Of a stretch of 64,000 bases of DNA, positions 46,174-58,547 are shown one piece after another. Under the pieces are notes generated by a model, which saw only the letters and a list, made by a program, of their open reading frames with translations, had not been told where the DNA came from and made no database searches. A program made the translations under genes and the position numbers. This DNA comes from Tenodera sinensis (lineage: Eukaryota; Arthropoda; Insecta; Mantodea; Mantidae): assembly GCA_030765045.1 (NCBI GenBank), contig CM060963.1, positions 117,386,235-117,450,234 of the forward strand, written 5' to 3'. The number at the start of each line of letters is the position of its first letter. Position 1 is the stretch's first letter.

Positions 46174-47450
46174 TCACCTACCCAGATATCTCCTCTCCAT
46201 GTCCTTCATTTCTTGATGGAATCTTTCATCACAGAGGGATCCTAAATTATCAGGGAAATAGATGCGAATACAAAAGTGAAGTGTTAAACTCATATTACAC
46301 CCAAGTATTCGTAAATATTCTAACATATTGCTCACAACTACTTCATATTGCGGATCCTTTGTATTTCCCAGAAACTTCTTTGAAAGCACACCATGCTTGA
46401 ATTTCTCTATCATTCATGACATCCAAAAATGCACTGTCCTTCATTAGCTGTCTTATCTGAGGTCCATCAAATGCGCCCTCTTTTATCTTAGCTTCAGACA
46501 TCACAGAAAACTTACTACTCACATACTTGAAACACGAACCGTTTTTGTCCAATGTTTTCACGAATTGTCTTACAATACCTAGTTTTATATGCAATGGAGG
46601 TAATAAACTTTTCTTTGGATCAACTAGACTCATAAGTTATATTTTTGTTCTCCTGGTGTTAAACTTTTTCTCTTAGGCCATTCTCTCGTTGTCCAATGTT
46701 TAACCCTATCTCTACTGTCCCATTCGCATAAAAATATGGGTATTTTGTATAACCTCCTTGTTGCCCTAGTAAGATACTGGATATCTTTAGGTCCCTGCAT
46801 AATAGCCATTGATGTTCCTGGTAAGTAAACTTTTCTAAAATGGAGTCACGGTTTCCATATGACCCTCTTAGGAAAAAGAAAGTGCAAGTGGTATTGAGGC
46901 AAATTAGCTTCTATTGTGAAATAAAACGGCTTTTAGCCTTCGTTTTGAAGCATCAATAAATAAATGCCAGTCGTTACTATCATGTGCTGGTCTTCCCAGT
47001 TGTTGAATTAAACCTGGTACATCACTTCAATAAACAAGCGGGTCTTCCATTTTAAAGAACTTGGTAAATTCTTTATCTATATTCCTATACCAGGAAAATG
47101 TGATGTCTGGGCCCAGCATATTTTTCTCTTTTAATCTCGATCCTAGTAATTCGCTCCTGTGCTTGGTAAGGCCTGAGTCTCTTACTAAGTCGTTCAACTC
47201 TTCTTGACTAAAATGCTGTGACTTGTCTTCAACAATGTGTGCTGGGAAATACTCATCAACATTGGAATTTTCTGTTGACCCAGAAACTGAACTCTCAGTA
47301 TCCTCTAGTTGAGTTGGTGGAGATCTGCTCCATATGGCACAGGTCTTAGAGCTGATGCAAGACCATCTGGATATTTAATTTTTTATTTATTTTTTCATTA
47401 TACCCAGATACGTTACACATGCAGAAGTAATAATCATCATAATTTTTTTT
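46174..47450 (-). pseudogene. Uncharacterised repeat-borne protein family, copy A, decayed
   Basis: On the minus strand, across many frameshifts, I read EELNDLVRDSGLTKHRSELL, GSRLKEKNMLGPDITFSWYR, DWHLFIDASKRRLKAVLF, a C..C-type block, VDPKKSLLPPLHIKLGIVRQ, AKIKEGAFDGPQIRQLM, ERFHQEMKDMERRYLG. I recall such proteins, without an assigned function, in many arthropod genomes in numbers that suggest a mobile carrier. I cannot name the family. A second copy lies at 56131-56800. Confidence 0.6.
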
Positions 47451-49394
47451 TCTTTTTTTTTAATGGTTCAGGCCATATCATAGGAATCCCGAACTTCATT
47501 GATTTCTGTTTTCTACTGTACTATTGCCTTAGCCCTTGACTACATGTTTTGGAAACAGAATGTGGAGTCCATGTTTGATTTTGATCTAGCTTAACATTAA
47601 AATATGCAAAGTAGGCCTTTTTAATAAATTTTGTAATGTTAGTTTTCTGTTTTCTGCTTCTGTAGCAAGAAAGAACCACGCACGAAACAAAAGTTATTAG
47701 GATTGTTCACACATTTTCTCCTAGAAGAGGCTGAAGCCATTGTTAAAAATTTACTACGACACAATACGAACTAAAAACAAAGAAATAGAAATGATAAACC
47801 TTTCCCAGAAATCACTCTACCGAGTTATAAGAAGCAATTAAAGTTCAGACATATCTTAAGACAGATGTGTCCCTATAAGGGTGAGTAATTAGCGGATGTT
47901 TGTCAAGATTGAATGGTTGAAAGGTTTATTGCCTGCACATGATCGCGCAGAGATAAATAAATACTAGCCGCTCACACTCAAACTGCTTACGCTAGTTATC
48001 AGCTCATCACGGAAGAACATAAGGAGTGACTTATTTTGCAAATATACAGTACTTACGCTCTGAAGATCCACAATGAGTGTTATTCATCTTAAGTTATAAA
48101 ATTATAGACCTATAATCATCATAATTATAGTTTCACGTACATATTACTGTATAGGTCTAGTGTCTAGCTTAATCAACATTTCGAATTGCAAAGAAATGGT
48201 AGGTGTTATGGAAAACCTCTTATTATTTTCGAAATTAGCGTATTTTTTCCATATAAATACCCAATGTTCATCAAAACCAGGAAACTGTTGCAGGTTAGTG
48301 TAACTAGACGGAACAGGTACAATAATCACGATTTAATACAATTGTAAATATTGAATTTAATACGGTACATACTTGTAAGTTGCAGATGAGCTATGAAGTG
48401 GAATGTTTATTTGCTCTAGTGAGCATCCAGTAAAACGCAATGTGAAGCACATAGACAGTACTGTCAATTAACAGTGCAAGCCTTTTATATTGCAAATCAT
48501 ACAACCGCATTGCCTTTCCATCCATGTAGACTTTCCATTCTGACCACTTCCAGCTGTCCGGACACCGCCAAAAGAGTATGACGTCAGAGTACATTGAATT
48601 GAGACTGCTTGCTCTAAGATATCAAATTTAAGGGAAGTGCTTTGTTGCGCGCCGCAATTCGAACTATCAAAAGGAAATGTTCGAAAGGGGCTGGAATTCT
48701 ACAAGTACAAGCAATAGGGCAGTTATTGCGGTGACGTCGCCGCCCTGCATCGGCTAGTTGAATCAAGCAAAGAAGAATGAAGAAGAACACCCAATGTACA
48801 TAATTACATACAGTTAACGTAGTTATTACCAGCCCAAGTTTTGTAACTACCAAGAATATATTGCTATGATAACTCACTAGACAGATTTAAACCCCTACCT
48901 TCTAAATCACCACAGCATTGCTTTTCTGTAATGAAACCTAAATAGTTTCAGACTAGGCAATACAGACTTGCCCGCTAGTATGATACCAAAGTATGCTCAG
49001 TTATTTATATTATAAATCACTATTACTTACTAATAAGCTGAATTCTGTAACATGTCCCATAGAACATACAGCTTCGTATAGAACGATGCACCTAAACTTG
49101 GCGCCGTTCTAGATGTTACATTCATATATCGTAATTTTGTACTCCTCATCGCATATTTGTCTCTGTTTTGCAACCCATTCTTATAAAGCTATATTTTTTT
49201 GTCGATTTCTACGTCGAGATAAACATTAATATCATTACACATTTCATCGTAGGCACAATGGAAATTCGGGAGGCTGAAACGGTACAGAATATTAAAAAAT
49301 TCGGTCAGTGTTTGCTGCCTTGGAATTCAATACTCTTTGCGTGACATGACACTTTAAAATGTATGAAGTATATTTTTACGCAAAGATTCAAAAC
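47451..49394. other. Unassigned AT-rich DNA
   Basis: A minus-strand 67-codon frame at 48594-48391 (VILFWRCPDSWKWSEWKVYM) is not recognised. No repeat family member was identified. Confidence 0.35.
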
Positions 49395-49787
49395 AATGGG
49401 CGGCGCCGTAGCCGAGCGGTTAGACCGTTCGCCTGTCAGCTAGGTGGCCCGGTTTCGATCCCAGGGTCCTGCATGTGGTATTCGTGGTGTAAGAAGTGAG
49501 GTTTGGGTGGGTTTTCTCCGGGTCATCCGGTTTCCCCCGCCACTCATCCCACCAATTGCTCCATCATCACCTTTCTCTTGATCCATTTCGTCTGCATTTC
49601 ATATCATCCTCTTCCTCAGTATCTATCATACCTGGTGCTGGGCTTACTACCCGCTCCCAAGTCTTCACTCTGTCCGGTCCATAGGTTCCTCTGCTCCCTG
49701 ACAGGAATCTGACCCTAGGCACTGGTTTTAAGTCATAGAGGGTGTAACTCCTTCATACCGGGAGGGTAATCATATAAAGAAGAAGAG
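49395..49787 (+). mobile_element. tRNA-derived SINE family A, copy 1
   Basis: The head reads GCCGTAGCCGAGCGGTTAGA (A box) and GGCCCGGTTTCGATCCCAGG (B box). The 390-bp body, with GGGTTTTCTCCGG and ACCTGGTGCTGGGCT, is shared with the copy at 58548-58927. An (AGA)n-like tail follows. GATTCAAAAC at 49385-49394 and GATTCAAGAC at 49788-49797 form a 10-bp target-site duplication with one mismatch. Confidence 0.88.
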
Positions 49788-50194
49788 GATTCAAGACGAC
49801 ACCAACGAATATCTCAAAAATGGTTAATGGCATAAAAATTTGACAAAGGGTGCGAATTTCATGAGCTCCACATTTTCCGGAAGCAAATTTTTGTTCTATC
49901 TCTTACGGTTCATCAGTTTTACAAAATTTTGCAAGATTAATTAGAATTCTTCATAAGTTACTCACAGAAAAGTCATACATAATATACATACGATTAGTTA
50001 TGCATATATGGAACATGTTTTATTAAAATGTTATTTGTCACTTTAGAGAACTTTAAAAATACACCTTCTATGTAAAGGCTAGTTTAGAGTACGAAGAGTT
50101 TCTTAAAGTTTCTTTGTGTTGCTTTGTGAAAAATATTGAATATAAATGCCAAGCTTGGTACACACACACGCGCGCGCGCGCGGTACATATACTT
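49788..50194. other. Unassigned AT-rich DNA
   Basis: Phrases such as 'atatctcaaaaatggtt' recall the 980-bp family, but the match is too weak to call. Confidence 0.3.
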
Positions 50195-50345
50195 GAGATC
50201 GTTAAGGCAGGGACTCCTAATCGGAAGGATTGCGGTCCAAATCCCGCCAGAACCCAAACTGATTATCTCCAGGCTTTCCTCAGTACTTATGACAACTGCC
50301 TGGAAGGTAGCCTAAACTTAGGCATGGGACATTTCCTTCTAAATT
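50195..50345 (+). mobile_element. Short tRNA-like SINE fragment
   Basis: TTAAGGCAGGGACTCCTAAT and GATTGCGGTCCAAATCCCG look like the anticodon and T-arm region of a tRNA-derived head, followed by a short non-tRNA body. The A box is poor and no copy is in the window. Confidence 0.42.
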
Positions 50346-51568
50346 AGTAAGAGATACAAATTAAAAACAGACTTTGGAGAGTTAAATGGAGTTCAAAGCA
50401 TGTCCGGCGATATCTCGATTTCGAAACTTCGAGTGGAATGCAATACTACCTCTACCTAGCATAAGTATGTGGTGAAAAAGACAAACATATTTTGGAAGTA
50501 GCTAATGAGAAAAATAAGTCGTATAACTGTGTATTTTAACAAGTTCCAATTTTTTTCAGCGATACCTTAGTTTTATCTCTTATTGTTGCTGAATTAGCAT
50601 AGCATTCAAAGAGAATCAAATCGACTTTATCTTAAGCTATTCTGAACAGTCGGTAAACATTTTTTATGAATGTGCTTCACATTCTCGTTAGGAATAAAAA
50701 TGTACTCTATGGGGCAATATGGATAAAGGAAATTTGCCTACCAGTTTAGCAAGATTACATAATGAACAAACCTTCTACTCATGGCGAAGTGCTCTACAGT
50801 TCGATCAATGAAAAAAATAAAACCTCTGTTCTACGTGAGCTGCTCGCTAGTGAGCAGCGGCGTGCTCGCCGCCTTGTGTGAGTAAGTCTGCTCTGAGGAG
50901 ATCTGCAACGGGAAATGAATGGGGTTGCTATGACCTTCGCCCAGTGACGTGTTTTCTGTCATCCTCCGCCACCACTCCCTCTACAGTTGTGCTCCGCGCA
51001 ACTCTACTGCGTACTCGCGTGCACTTTTACTCAAACTCGTGGATTTGGAACAGCCTGCCCTAGAGAGTCCACATCCAATTCATCACCAGTGATTTATCAT
51101 AAAAAACAGGAGTTACAGTGCCAGTCAGCAACAACATATCAAATCACGGAAGAAGCCTGTATTGAATTGGCGAAACTTTAGTGAGAATTTATTTCATTTG
51201 ACTGTGGGCGTGAAACTCAACTAAGTGTAATGTAATGCATTTTAATCATTGTATTTCCCTAACTTGTGATTTTGAATGCAAGGGTCGTTGGAGCGTGGGA
51301 ATTTTCACCTGGAGTTACCAAAAAATTTAGTGTGCAGTTTGATAATTTTTCAACTCTCCCACACCGCACTATTTTTTCCCTAAAATAGCTTTTTGTTTAT
51401 AAGGGATCCCCAAATCCATATCTCAGGTGAAATATCGATACGGAATAGTGGGTGGAATATATGAACTTCTTCAATTTAAAAGGTGAGGTGTAGAGAAAGT
51501 AAATCTCAGATAAATAATAACTCTGAATTTCTCCCAATGGAATTCTTTTCATTCCTAAGAAAATGTAT
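50346..51568. other. Unassigned; GC-richer patch at 50,840-51,090
   Basis: The patch contains CGGCGTGCTCGCCGCC and short frames without motifs. I cannot assign it to a family. Confidence 0.35.
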
Positions 51569-52193
51569 TGTGTCAAAAACGAAAAAATCCAGTCCTGTTA
51601 TTCTTTTCATCTCACTTCATTTTCTTCCAAAAGTAAATGTACAACAACACAGTACTATTTTGATATTAACACAGTCTACAGTTCTTCGTCATATTACAAT
51701 TCACAACAGTTTCCTTCTTGTAACCTTGACTCACTCCTTTCTGTCTTTCTTCACTGTCCATGTCTCACAAAAGCTAACTGACGATTCAATCACTCGACAC
51801 TCAATAACTGCTTCACTATCTTCCTTGACGACGCGCTGGTCTCTCACTACGAGCGAACATGCGTAGCTGACACACACACAGACACACACTAAAAACTATC
51901 TGGTGTCTGTAACTAAATACTCACTTCTTATACAGCGAGGATGACATAACACGGACCTTTCTCGAACTTCACATTTTTTGGAACTTCTACAAATACGCGC
52001 CCGCCGGACACTTCTTGAATAATCTCGAAAACCCCTTTGGTCCTGCTGCTCTGATTGTTGCCACATGTGTGTTCACGTGAGTGGTATGGGGCAGTTTGAC
52101 CTTGAACGTCTTTGATACGCGCCGCGCATGGTATGTGGCATGAGGTAGCTTGGCTCCGACCGTACTTTGTTGTGCTCTGCGTCCGGCGTCACA
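51569..52193 (-). mobile_element. Solo LTR (625 bp), same family as 33617-34204
   Basis: On the minus strand it begins TGTGACGCCGGA and ends TTTTTGACACA. The block GAACTGTAGACTGTGTTAAT aligns with the other members. The flanks are GTAT and ATAT, near matches only, so the duplication has decayed or is chance. No interior follows on either side. Confidence 0.78.
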
Positions 52194-53029
52194 ATATTTC
52201 AAAATCAGCTGCAGTAGTTTCAACATTACAGCGAAGCTCTTTCATTTCCGCAAATAGTACTCATATTTGGTTAATAGGGAATTTCAATACATTTTAAAGG
52301 TTTAGTGCATGTTAAACCTATACCGAAAGCTAGGATTTGAGTTCAGATTAAATTATTTATTGGGCTTAGTTCGGATTATAACAGCTGCATTGTAACGGGA
52401 GGCAGGTCAATCAAGTTGCTTGATCGTAAATATTACAGCAGCCAGCTAAGTCAGCCTTCATTGAGTACAGTAGCACAGGATTATCCAAACGCATGTAATC
52501 AAGCAATGTTTAAACACGGAAACTGGAAGGGCCTTCACGAAAACCAGCTACTCCTCCAGAACGCTTTGTGTGTTACCGCGTATGCCCTTAGCATGGAAAA
52601 CATATTAACATTTGATCAAACATGGATCCAATTTTTGTTTAGATGTAATATATTTATGAAGAATTAAAATGTTGCCTTTGAATATTTTGTGAATATCCTA
52701 GTATGGAGTTCTATTCATGCCGGTATTCTTTGTATAATTTACAAATTATGACAGGGGAAAACTCACTATAGGTCAAATGCAGATATAATTGCTTGTATCA
52801 TATAGTCCTTTTTCAGAACTTTAGCAGTTCTTTTAAATATCCCATATTCCATATTCGCACTTTTTCCAACTGTGTGATCTATAGGCGTGATTCTTTTTAC
52901 TCTCTTTACTACGTATAGTAAGTAGGGGCAGCAGTGTATTCGACCCAAAAATTTAATATCGAGGTATCACGGGAAATATATGTCCTTAGACCCCTGAATC
53001 CAAAAGGCAACATTTAAGTTTAATGCCTT
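52194..53029. other. Unassigned AT-rich DNA
   Basis: A plus-strand frame at 52416-52667 has no motif I recognise. Confidence 0.35.
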
Positions 53030-54260
53030 TCAAGAATGTGACACGAAGATTTTTAGAAAAATTGCTCTACCCTAAATTACCCCTTACGTTCACAATTTTT
53101 CGAAAATTTTAATTTTCTCAAAAATGGCTCTATCCAATTTAATTAAAATGCCATATGTTTAAGATATTTTACGGCAAATGAAATGTATATTTTGAGTTTC
53201 TGGCTATAGCCTATGTAGTCCTGTTTACTCTTCATGACTTTTGCACAACTGGTAAATAGTAAGAGATAGACAAATCTTACTATAGATGCAATGTAAATCT
53301 CGTCAAAACACACAATGTATGTCAAATGATCTTTTTTGTGAAATGAACCACCTCGGAGATATTCATTTGTCATAATCTTACAATATTTACTCAGGGGTCT
53401 CCGTCTAGGGGATATGTGAATGGCGACCACAAGGTACCCAAGCTGAGCAGAACATTACTTCCACTTACTGGTGTTTTGCTCCTCACTGTAACTTTTCTAT
53501 CTGACCTTACCTTGGTCATCTCTTGTTCTCTTCCGACCCCGAAGCTGTTAGGATTCCCGAAGGCTAGGGAGTCTTTATTTTTCCAACCTCTCCATTTCTC
53601 TAACTTCTCTATAAGACCTTAACCCCTAACATGCTGACCTGTCATGGCATGTAATACGCCCTCTGATTGGTAACCAGAGGATATGGTCGGTGAATTTATT
53701 TTGATAATTCTCCCGGTCAGGTTGGTGAGACCCGTAAACCAAAGACAGGTGTGGTCCTCCAGACATTTTGGGGGTTGTGAAAGAGCGATGTGACCGCCAA
53801 AACATAAAAATGTGGTGCTCTCTAAAAAGCGGTTACTAATACTGCTATTGCTCTCTTCAATATCAAAATATCGGAGAGCAAGAGGATTAATGACTTCATT
53901 GTCAAAAATTCAGCATTAGCTAACAACAACAATATTTACAGACCTTTCTCAAATGGGAAGTAGTGATTCATTTTTTTATCTCTTGGTCATGCAAGGAGAA
54001 CGGAAATTCAAAGTCATCCTTTGGCGACCACTCTTAAAATATTTGACTGTCACTTAAAGGCTACTGTATTTCCACTGCACCTACAAGAAAATTAGCAATA
54101 AGATAATTTGTATAAATGCTTATCTCGATTAACATGAAAGCGATAGAGGAATAATTGTTTGCAGGAATAGTTTGTGCAAGGGTAGGAAAGTCATGTGAAG
54201 GCAACACATCAGATCTATTTCGTTTACAGTGCAAAAGTTCGTCACCATGCCTAAACATTT
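53030..54260 (+). repeat. Unclassified TIR repeat family, copy 4, interrupted
   Basis: 53030-53390 and 53940-54260 together follow copy 1. Shared blocks include CATGACTTTTGCACAACTGG, GTCAAAACACACAATGTATG, AAGGAGAACGGAAATTCAAAG and ACCTACAAGAAAATTAGCAA. The terminal inverted repeats were not found. A 538-bp retroelement end interrupts it. Confidence 0.65.
53391..53928 (+). mobile_element. 5'-truncated retroelement 3' end (538 bp)
   Basis: ACAATATTTAC flanks it at 53380-53390 and 53929-53939, a perfect 11-bp duplication. The last 240 bp match the insert at 41783-42015. GATTCCCGAAGGCTAGGGAG in its first half resembles insect LINE 3' UTRs that I recall. It ends GCATTAGCTAACAACA. No coding region was seen. 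Confidence 0.82.
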
Positions 54261-54499
54261 GAATGATGCTTCTGTATTTTTATATGGTAAAGCATTTATT
54301 TATTGGTTAATTTGAAATCATTCCTAGGCAAAATGTATTGGAATAACGTAACTGGAAATGAATACTACAATATATAACAGATATACGTGACTCTGGTGTG
54401 TGCAGTGGCCCTCAAGTTGCTGGCGATGGAATGCGTTCGAACCCAACCAGGGTTCAGCATCGTCAGAAAATTAAGGCGCAGCGAGATGCAAATGTGTGA
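54261..54499. other. Unassigned, with an isolated B-box-like motif
   Basis: GCGTTCGAACCCAACCAGGG at about 54433 resembles a pol III B box, preceded by GTGGCCCTCAAGTTGCTGG. It may be a truncated SINE head. Confidence 0.35.
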
Positions 54500-54716
54500 C
54501 TTTTTTATTAACGTCCCGCAACGTAGTGTCATATCGGACGGTGAATGAATGAAACGGGTGAAATGATGCCCAAATGAGCCCGAGGTCCATAGAGCTTTAA
54601 GTTAACCGACATTCGTCTTCTCAGGATGAGCGGAAACCTCATCCTAACCGAGATTAGAGCTCACGACCTCTTGGACTTGAGGCAGGCACACTAAACCACG
54701 CTACAGAGATGAGCAC
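54500..54716 (-). mobile_element. tRNA-derived SINE family B, copy 1
   Basis: On the minus strand it runs from a tRNA-like head (GTGTGCCTGCCTCAAGTCCA) through a body with CATCCTGAGAAGACGAATGT and AATGAATGAAACGGG on the other strand, to an A-rich tail. GCAAATG at both edges, extending as GCAAATGYRTG, suggests a target-site duplication. It aligns with 56803-57062. Confidence 0.8.
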
Positions 54717-56130
54717 GCAAATGCATGGTGCTGGCCACAAAGCCTCCCCGTATCCGTGGGATGATCGGCTATCTCTACCGCGCTAACTGGGCATAAGATT
54801 GGCAGTTTATTTGGTATGTCCACGCCCAAACAAGCTGTAGCGCCAAGCGATTATCGTGAATCTGTAATAGGTAAAGAAAAAGCGTGTGAGTTTTTATATG
54901 ATTTATCCTAAACTATTTCATTTGCATAGAGGCGATAAATTATTATATACGAGTTATCACTTGGACATTCCTTTGTTTTGTACAAATTATCATCTGGTTA
55001 TTCTTTTTCTTAGTCAGTGTCGCCAACTGTATCCCATAAATGGCTGAAAACAATTTAATGCATTCCATTAACACTCAAAATATCACTCCATTTCAATTTG
55101 ACAATTGTGTTTTTAACTACTGACCTTTCAATAAGTAATGTATTTCTCCAAAAGAAAGCCTATTTGTTGTGTTAAACATACAGTGAGGTTTATTTGAGAT
55201 TATAACCTGGTTTTCTGTTATGACAACAAGAGAAGATTGAAATACATGTAGTTCTTGAATTTCGTTTTCCTCAGTTGGGAGTGCTGAGTAACTCGAACCA
55301 CACTAATCGAAATTAATATATTTTAGGTTACTTTTTATAGTTTAACATTTTCTAGTCAAATATTTGCGATGCTGAATTCCTACTTTATTTGTGGAATAGT
55401 CCTACAAATATCATTCGACTCACTCTCTCCGCTAGAGAATTTATTGGTTAGGTCAGATAACTTATGATATTAATTGTAATAAAAGTTTTTGCACAATCCT
55501 AGCGTTTACGTATACCTAAATATCTAAATATAAATCTTAATAAAGAAATTAATATAAATGAAAAAGTCTAATAAAACATAATGACAAACATAACATGACC
55601 TAAGATAATATAAGGTTTTGTTTTCTTTCATTGTTTCTTTATTTTTGATGGGTTTTATTAAAAGTTTACAAGAACAGTTTACTTTATATAATCTATGTCT
55701 TATTTCTGAAAAATAATCAGTTTGAACTTAAACAATTACATTTAAAAGCATTTGAATTTGCAAACAAATAAATAAAGAACTAAATTATGAAAAATCAATC
55801 TATGTTAAGCACTCACATCCCATACATCATATTAATCGCAGAACATGCTTCAAGAACCCACTGCATGCACTTTCCACATCGATCCACTAACCGATCCTTC
55901 TTTCAGGGCATCTATAGTGTCATCTGATGTGGTGTTGGAGGAATTTCAAAATTCATAACACTCTCCAACAATGGAATTGTTTTGGGCTCCAAAACAGCCG
56001 ATTCTTGTGAATTTCCACCTGCTGAATTCATAAATAACCATAAAAAATGATTAGCTCTCCTTTTGGCTTTAAAGTAACAAGTTACTTTTTAGAGTCTGCA
56101 TTTCCTGTTTAGAGAAAACTTATTTTTGTT
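54717..56130. other. Unassigned AT-rich DNA
   Basis: No gene recognised. TTAGCGCGGTAGAGATAGCC on the minus strand near 54780 is A-box-like but has no B box. Confidence 0.35.
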
Positions 56131-56800
56131 TTGAGTATTTTAAGGTGTAAACTTTATTATTATGCCATGAAAAGTGTAAATTCAATGATACATTTGCTTG
56201 GAGTAACATTTCCATCACAAAAACAGAATGTGACACCTCTTGTAAAGACTACCTATTGGCATTATTTTGGTATGAAGATAGGGGACCAGGATAAGTCATG
56301 GACTTCACATACAAGATGGTGCAACTTTTGCTCTGTTAAACTACGAGAATAGCTGGAAAATAAAACACGGTCTGGCAAGAGCCTACAAGCCATATAGATG
56401 ACTGCTATTTCTGGTTGACTCCAGCTTTATAAAGGCAAGATTGCCAATGAAACAAATCGAAGTATAACTCAATACCCGAATCTTCCAATTCGACCTATTC
56501 CATATTCAGATACTTTACCACTTCCTCTGGAATGGAGGCTACTCCTAGATTCTCGCAAGTTATGTTTGAAAGCTGTACTACTTCACAACGGCAACCGCCT
56601 TACTTCTACTCCTGTTGGCCATACAGTTTACAGGAAGGAGACTTATGCATACATGAAAACTCTCCTCAACTCAATCCAATATGTAGAACAACAATCGAAA
56701 ATGGAAAAGAGATTCCATGGACATTGGAATGAAGCGATGTTTGCAGATTACTACTGGTTTCTATATAGATTGCTCGTGGTTCTACTTCGGAACTCACAGC
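56131..56800 (+). pseudogene. Uncharacterised repeat-borne protein family, copy B, internally deleted
   Basis: The plus strand reads YWHYFGMKIGDQDKSWTSHT and CNFCSVKLRE, then, across frameshifts, TQYPNLPIRPIPYSDTLPLP, LLLDSRKLCLKAVLLHNGNR and ETYAYMKTLLNSIQYVEQQS. It then jumps to MEKRFHGHWNEAMFADYYWF. Compared with copy A about 200 codons are missing between the last two blocks. The CXXC near residue 65 suggests a zinc-binding site. Function unknown. Confidence 0.6.
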
Positions 56801-56802
56801 CT

Positions 56803-57062
56803 TCCTCGGTAGCGTGATGGTTAGCGTGTCTGCCTCACGTTCAAGAGGTCGCAAGCTCCAATCTTGCTTAGGGTAAGTTATCCGGGTAACGGTTTTTTTT
56901 TTTTTTTCCCGAGGTTTTCCCTCATCCTGAGAAGACGAATATCGGGTAACTTAAAGCTCTAGGGACCTCGGGCTCATTTGAGCATCATTTCACCTGTTTC
57001 ATTCATTCACCGTCCGATATGACATTACATTGGAGGACAGTGATAAAAAAATAAGAAAAAAA
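56803..57062 (+). mobile_element. tRNA-derived SINE family B, copy 2
   Basis: The head reads CCTCGGTAGCGTGATGGTTA and GTGTCTGCCTCACGTTCAAG. The body contains TCATCCTGAGAAGACGAATA and TTCATTCATTCACCGTCCGA. The tail is A-rich. It follows directly on the end of copy B of the uncharacterised protein family. Confidence 0.82.
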
Positions 57063-57529
57063 CCGTACAAGAGGGAAGCCACCACAAGATTATTTTCAGA
57101 CCCAACCACCTTCCAGGGGTTCTTCCATTAATTTAGAACTCTTGGAATATAACACTCATCAAAAAAGTTCAAGTGGAATTTCAATGTTGATATATTTAAT
57201 TAAAATACATCGTTTTCTCTTAATGTGGTAAAATAAAATATTTCACGTATTGTGAATCACGGAAACTAGAGCTAATAAAACCTTTTCTTTGTCATATTCG
57301 TGTTATTTTCAACCCAAAATTAGTAAGGTTTGGCTCTTGAGGTAAAAAAAAATCCCAAAAAATAAGGGCTTTTTTTCGTTTTTGGTTTTGCTTTTGTTTT
57401 CCAGTGTAATTAGGCTCTACGAGGTTATGTGCTGACTCTAGTAAATCTAGGATCTATTAAAACTATAGTTGAAAAATATGGACTGGAATGGAGATCATGT
57501 CCTACGTATGCCAAAAAAATAGAACAAGA
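57063..57529. other. Unassigned AT-rich DNA
   Basis: Nothing recognisable. Confidence 0.35.
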
Positions 57530-57640
57530 AAAGCTGCAGTGCAATATAACCCAAGAGAAAAAAAGGAACATTCGAACATTGGACGTCCCTTAAAGAGATG
57601 GCAAGATAAACCTAAAGGCCTAATACTTTAATCCTATATT
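57530..57640 (+). pseudogene. LINE reverse transcriptase C-terminal scrap (GRP.KRW motif)
   Basis: One frame reads REKKEHSNIGRPLKRWQDKP. The 'GRP.KRW.D' motif is typical of the C-terminus of endonuclease-reverse transcriptases of insect non-LTR elements. Only about 30 codons can be followed, so the clade cannot be told. Confidence 0.45.
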
Positions 57641-58547
57641 ACAGAAGTGTAAAAGAGTGATGTAGAAAGCATCGCCCCAATGAAAGCATTTTTGAAACCG
57701 AAACCAAGTTGACAAATTCGAGAACGTACATGAAGTCCTATTACACCATACAGCCACTGTTAATAGGATTCACGCGGTTGATGATAATTTTCTGCAACTA
57801 GGGGGCATCTGTGTGGACCGCAGTTGACTTTCGGGTTTGGAGCACATGATGAGTTTCTGCCGCTATGATTTCTCTCGTCACCCACCCCAACCCAAATTTG
57901 AGAGTTGGGATTACCGCGTTGCAACGAGCCGTAACTATCGACTGCTCCCTCCCCCAACACGAGTTGCAGCGTGACCACCACTTAATTGCATCGCTTTGAC
58001 CCTCACCCTCCAATCACTGGACATTCCCTCTAACAGCCAACTTTATTTTTGTCTGTATGTATGTATATATTTTATTTCTACACATCGTTTATCGCACAAG
58101 CCTGGTTCTCCATATTGCTGATTAATGTGCAATGACCGCCCGCTGTACATACGGAATACTCGAGTGTGAAATATGATAGAATGTTTTGCAATGAAAGTAA
58201 ATATATGCCCTCGTAATCAAAGGCTAACATTTCTAAATATAAAAGGAAGTGACGCATGTAATGACAGACTCATTTATTTTGCCCGAACAACACCAGAATT
58301 TTAAAACCTTATATGTTATTTCAGAATTCTGGTAAGTGTTAAAGGAACTCTTAGATGAAATTGAGAAGAAAATATTAAAAGTATTCCAAAAATATTCTAA
58401 TGATGTGCTGTCACATGACTTTCTCTGTCAATGACAAGTAAAATGCACATAATCTTAATATTCATATATAAGTAAAAGGTTATTCTTCTATCCAGGTTAC
58501 ATTATTTACAATAGGGTTTACCTGGGAGTTATTATAATTATTGAAAA
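57641..58547. other. Unassigned DNA
   Basis: 57,780-58,020 is somewhat GC-richer with short minus-strand frames and no motif. The rest is AT-rich and unassigned. Confidence 0.35.

Noticed and set aside
48391..48594. 67-codon minus-strand frame with many Trp residues
   Set aside because: Too short, no motif, and no neighbouring coding pieces.
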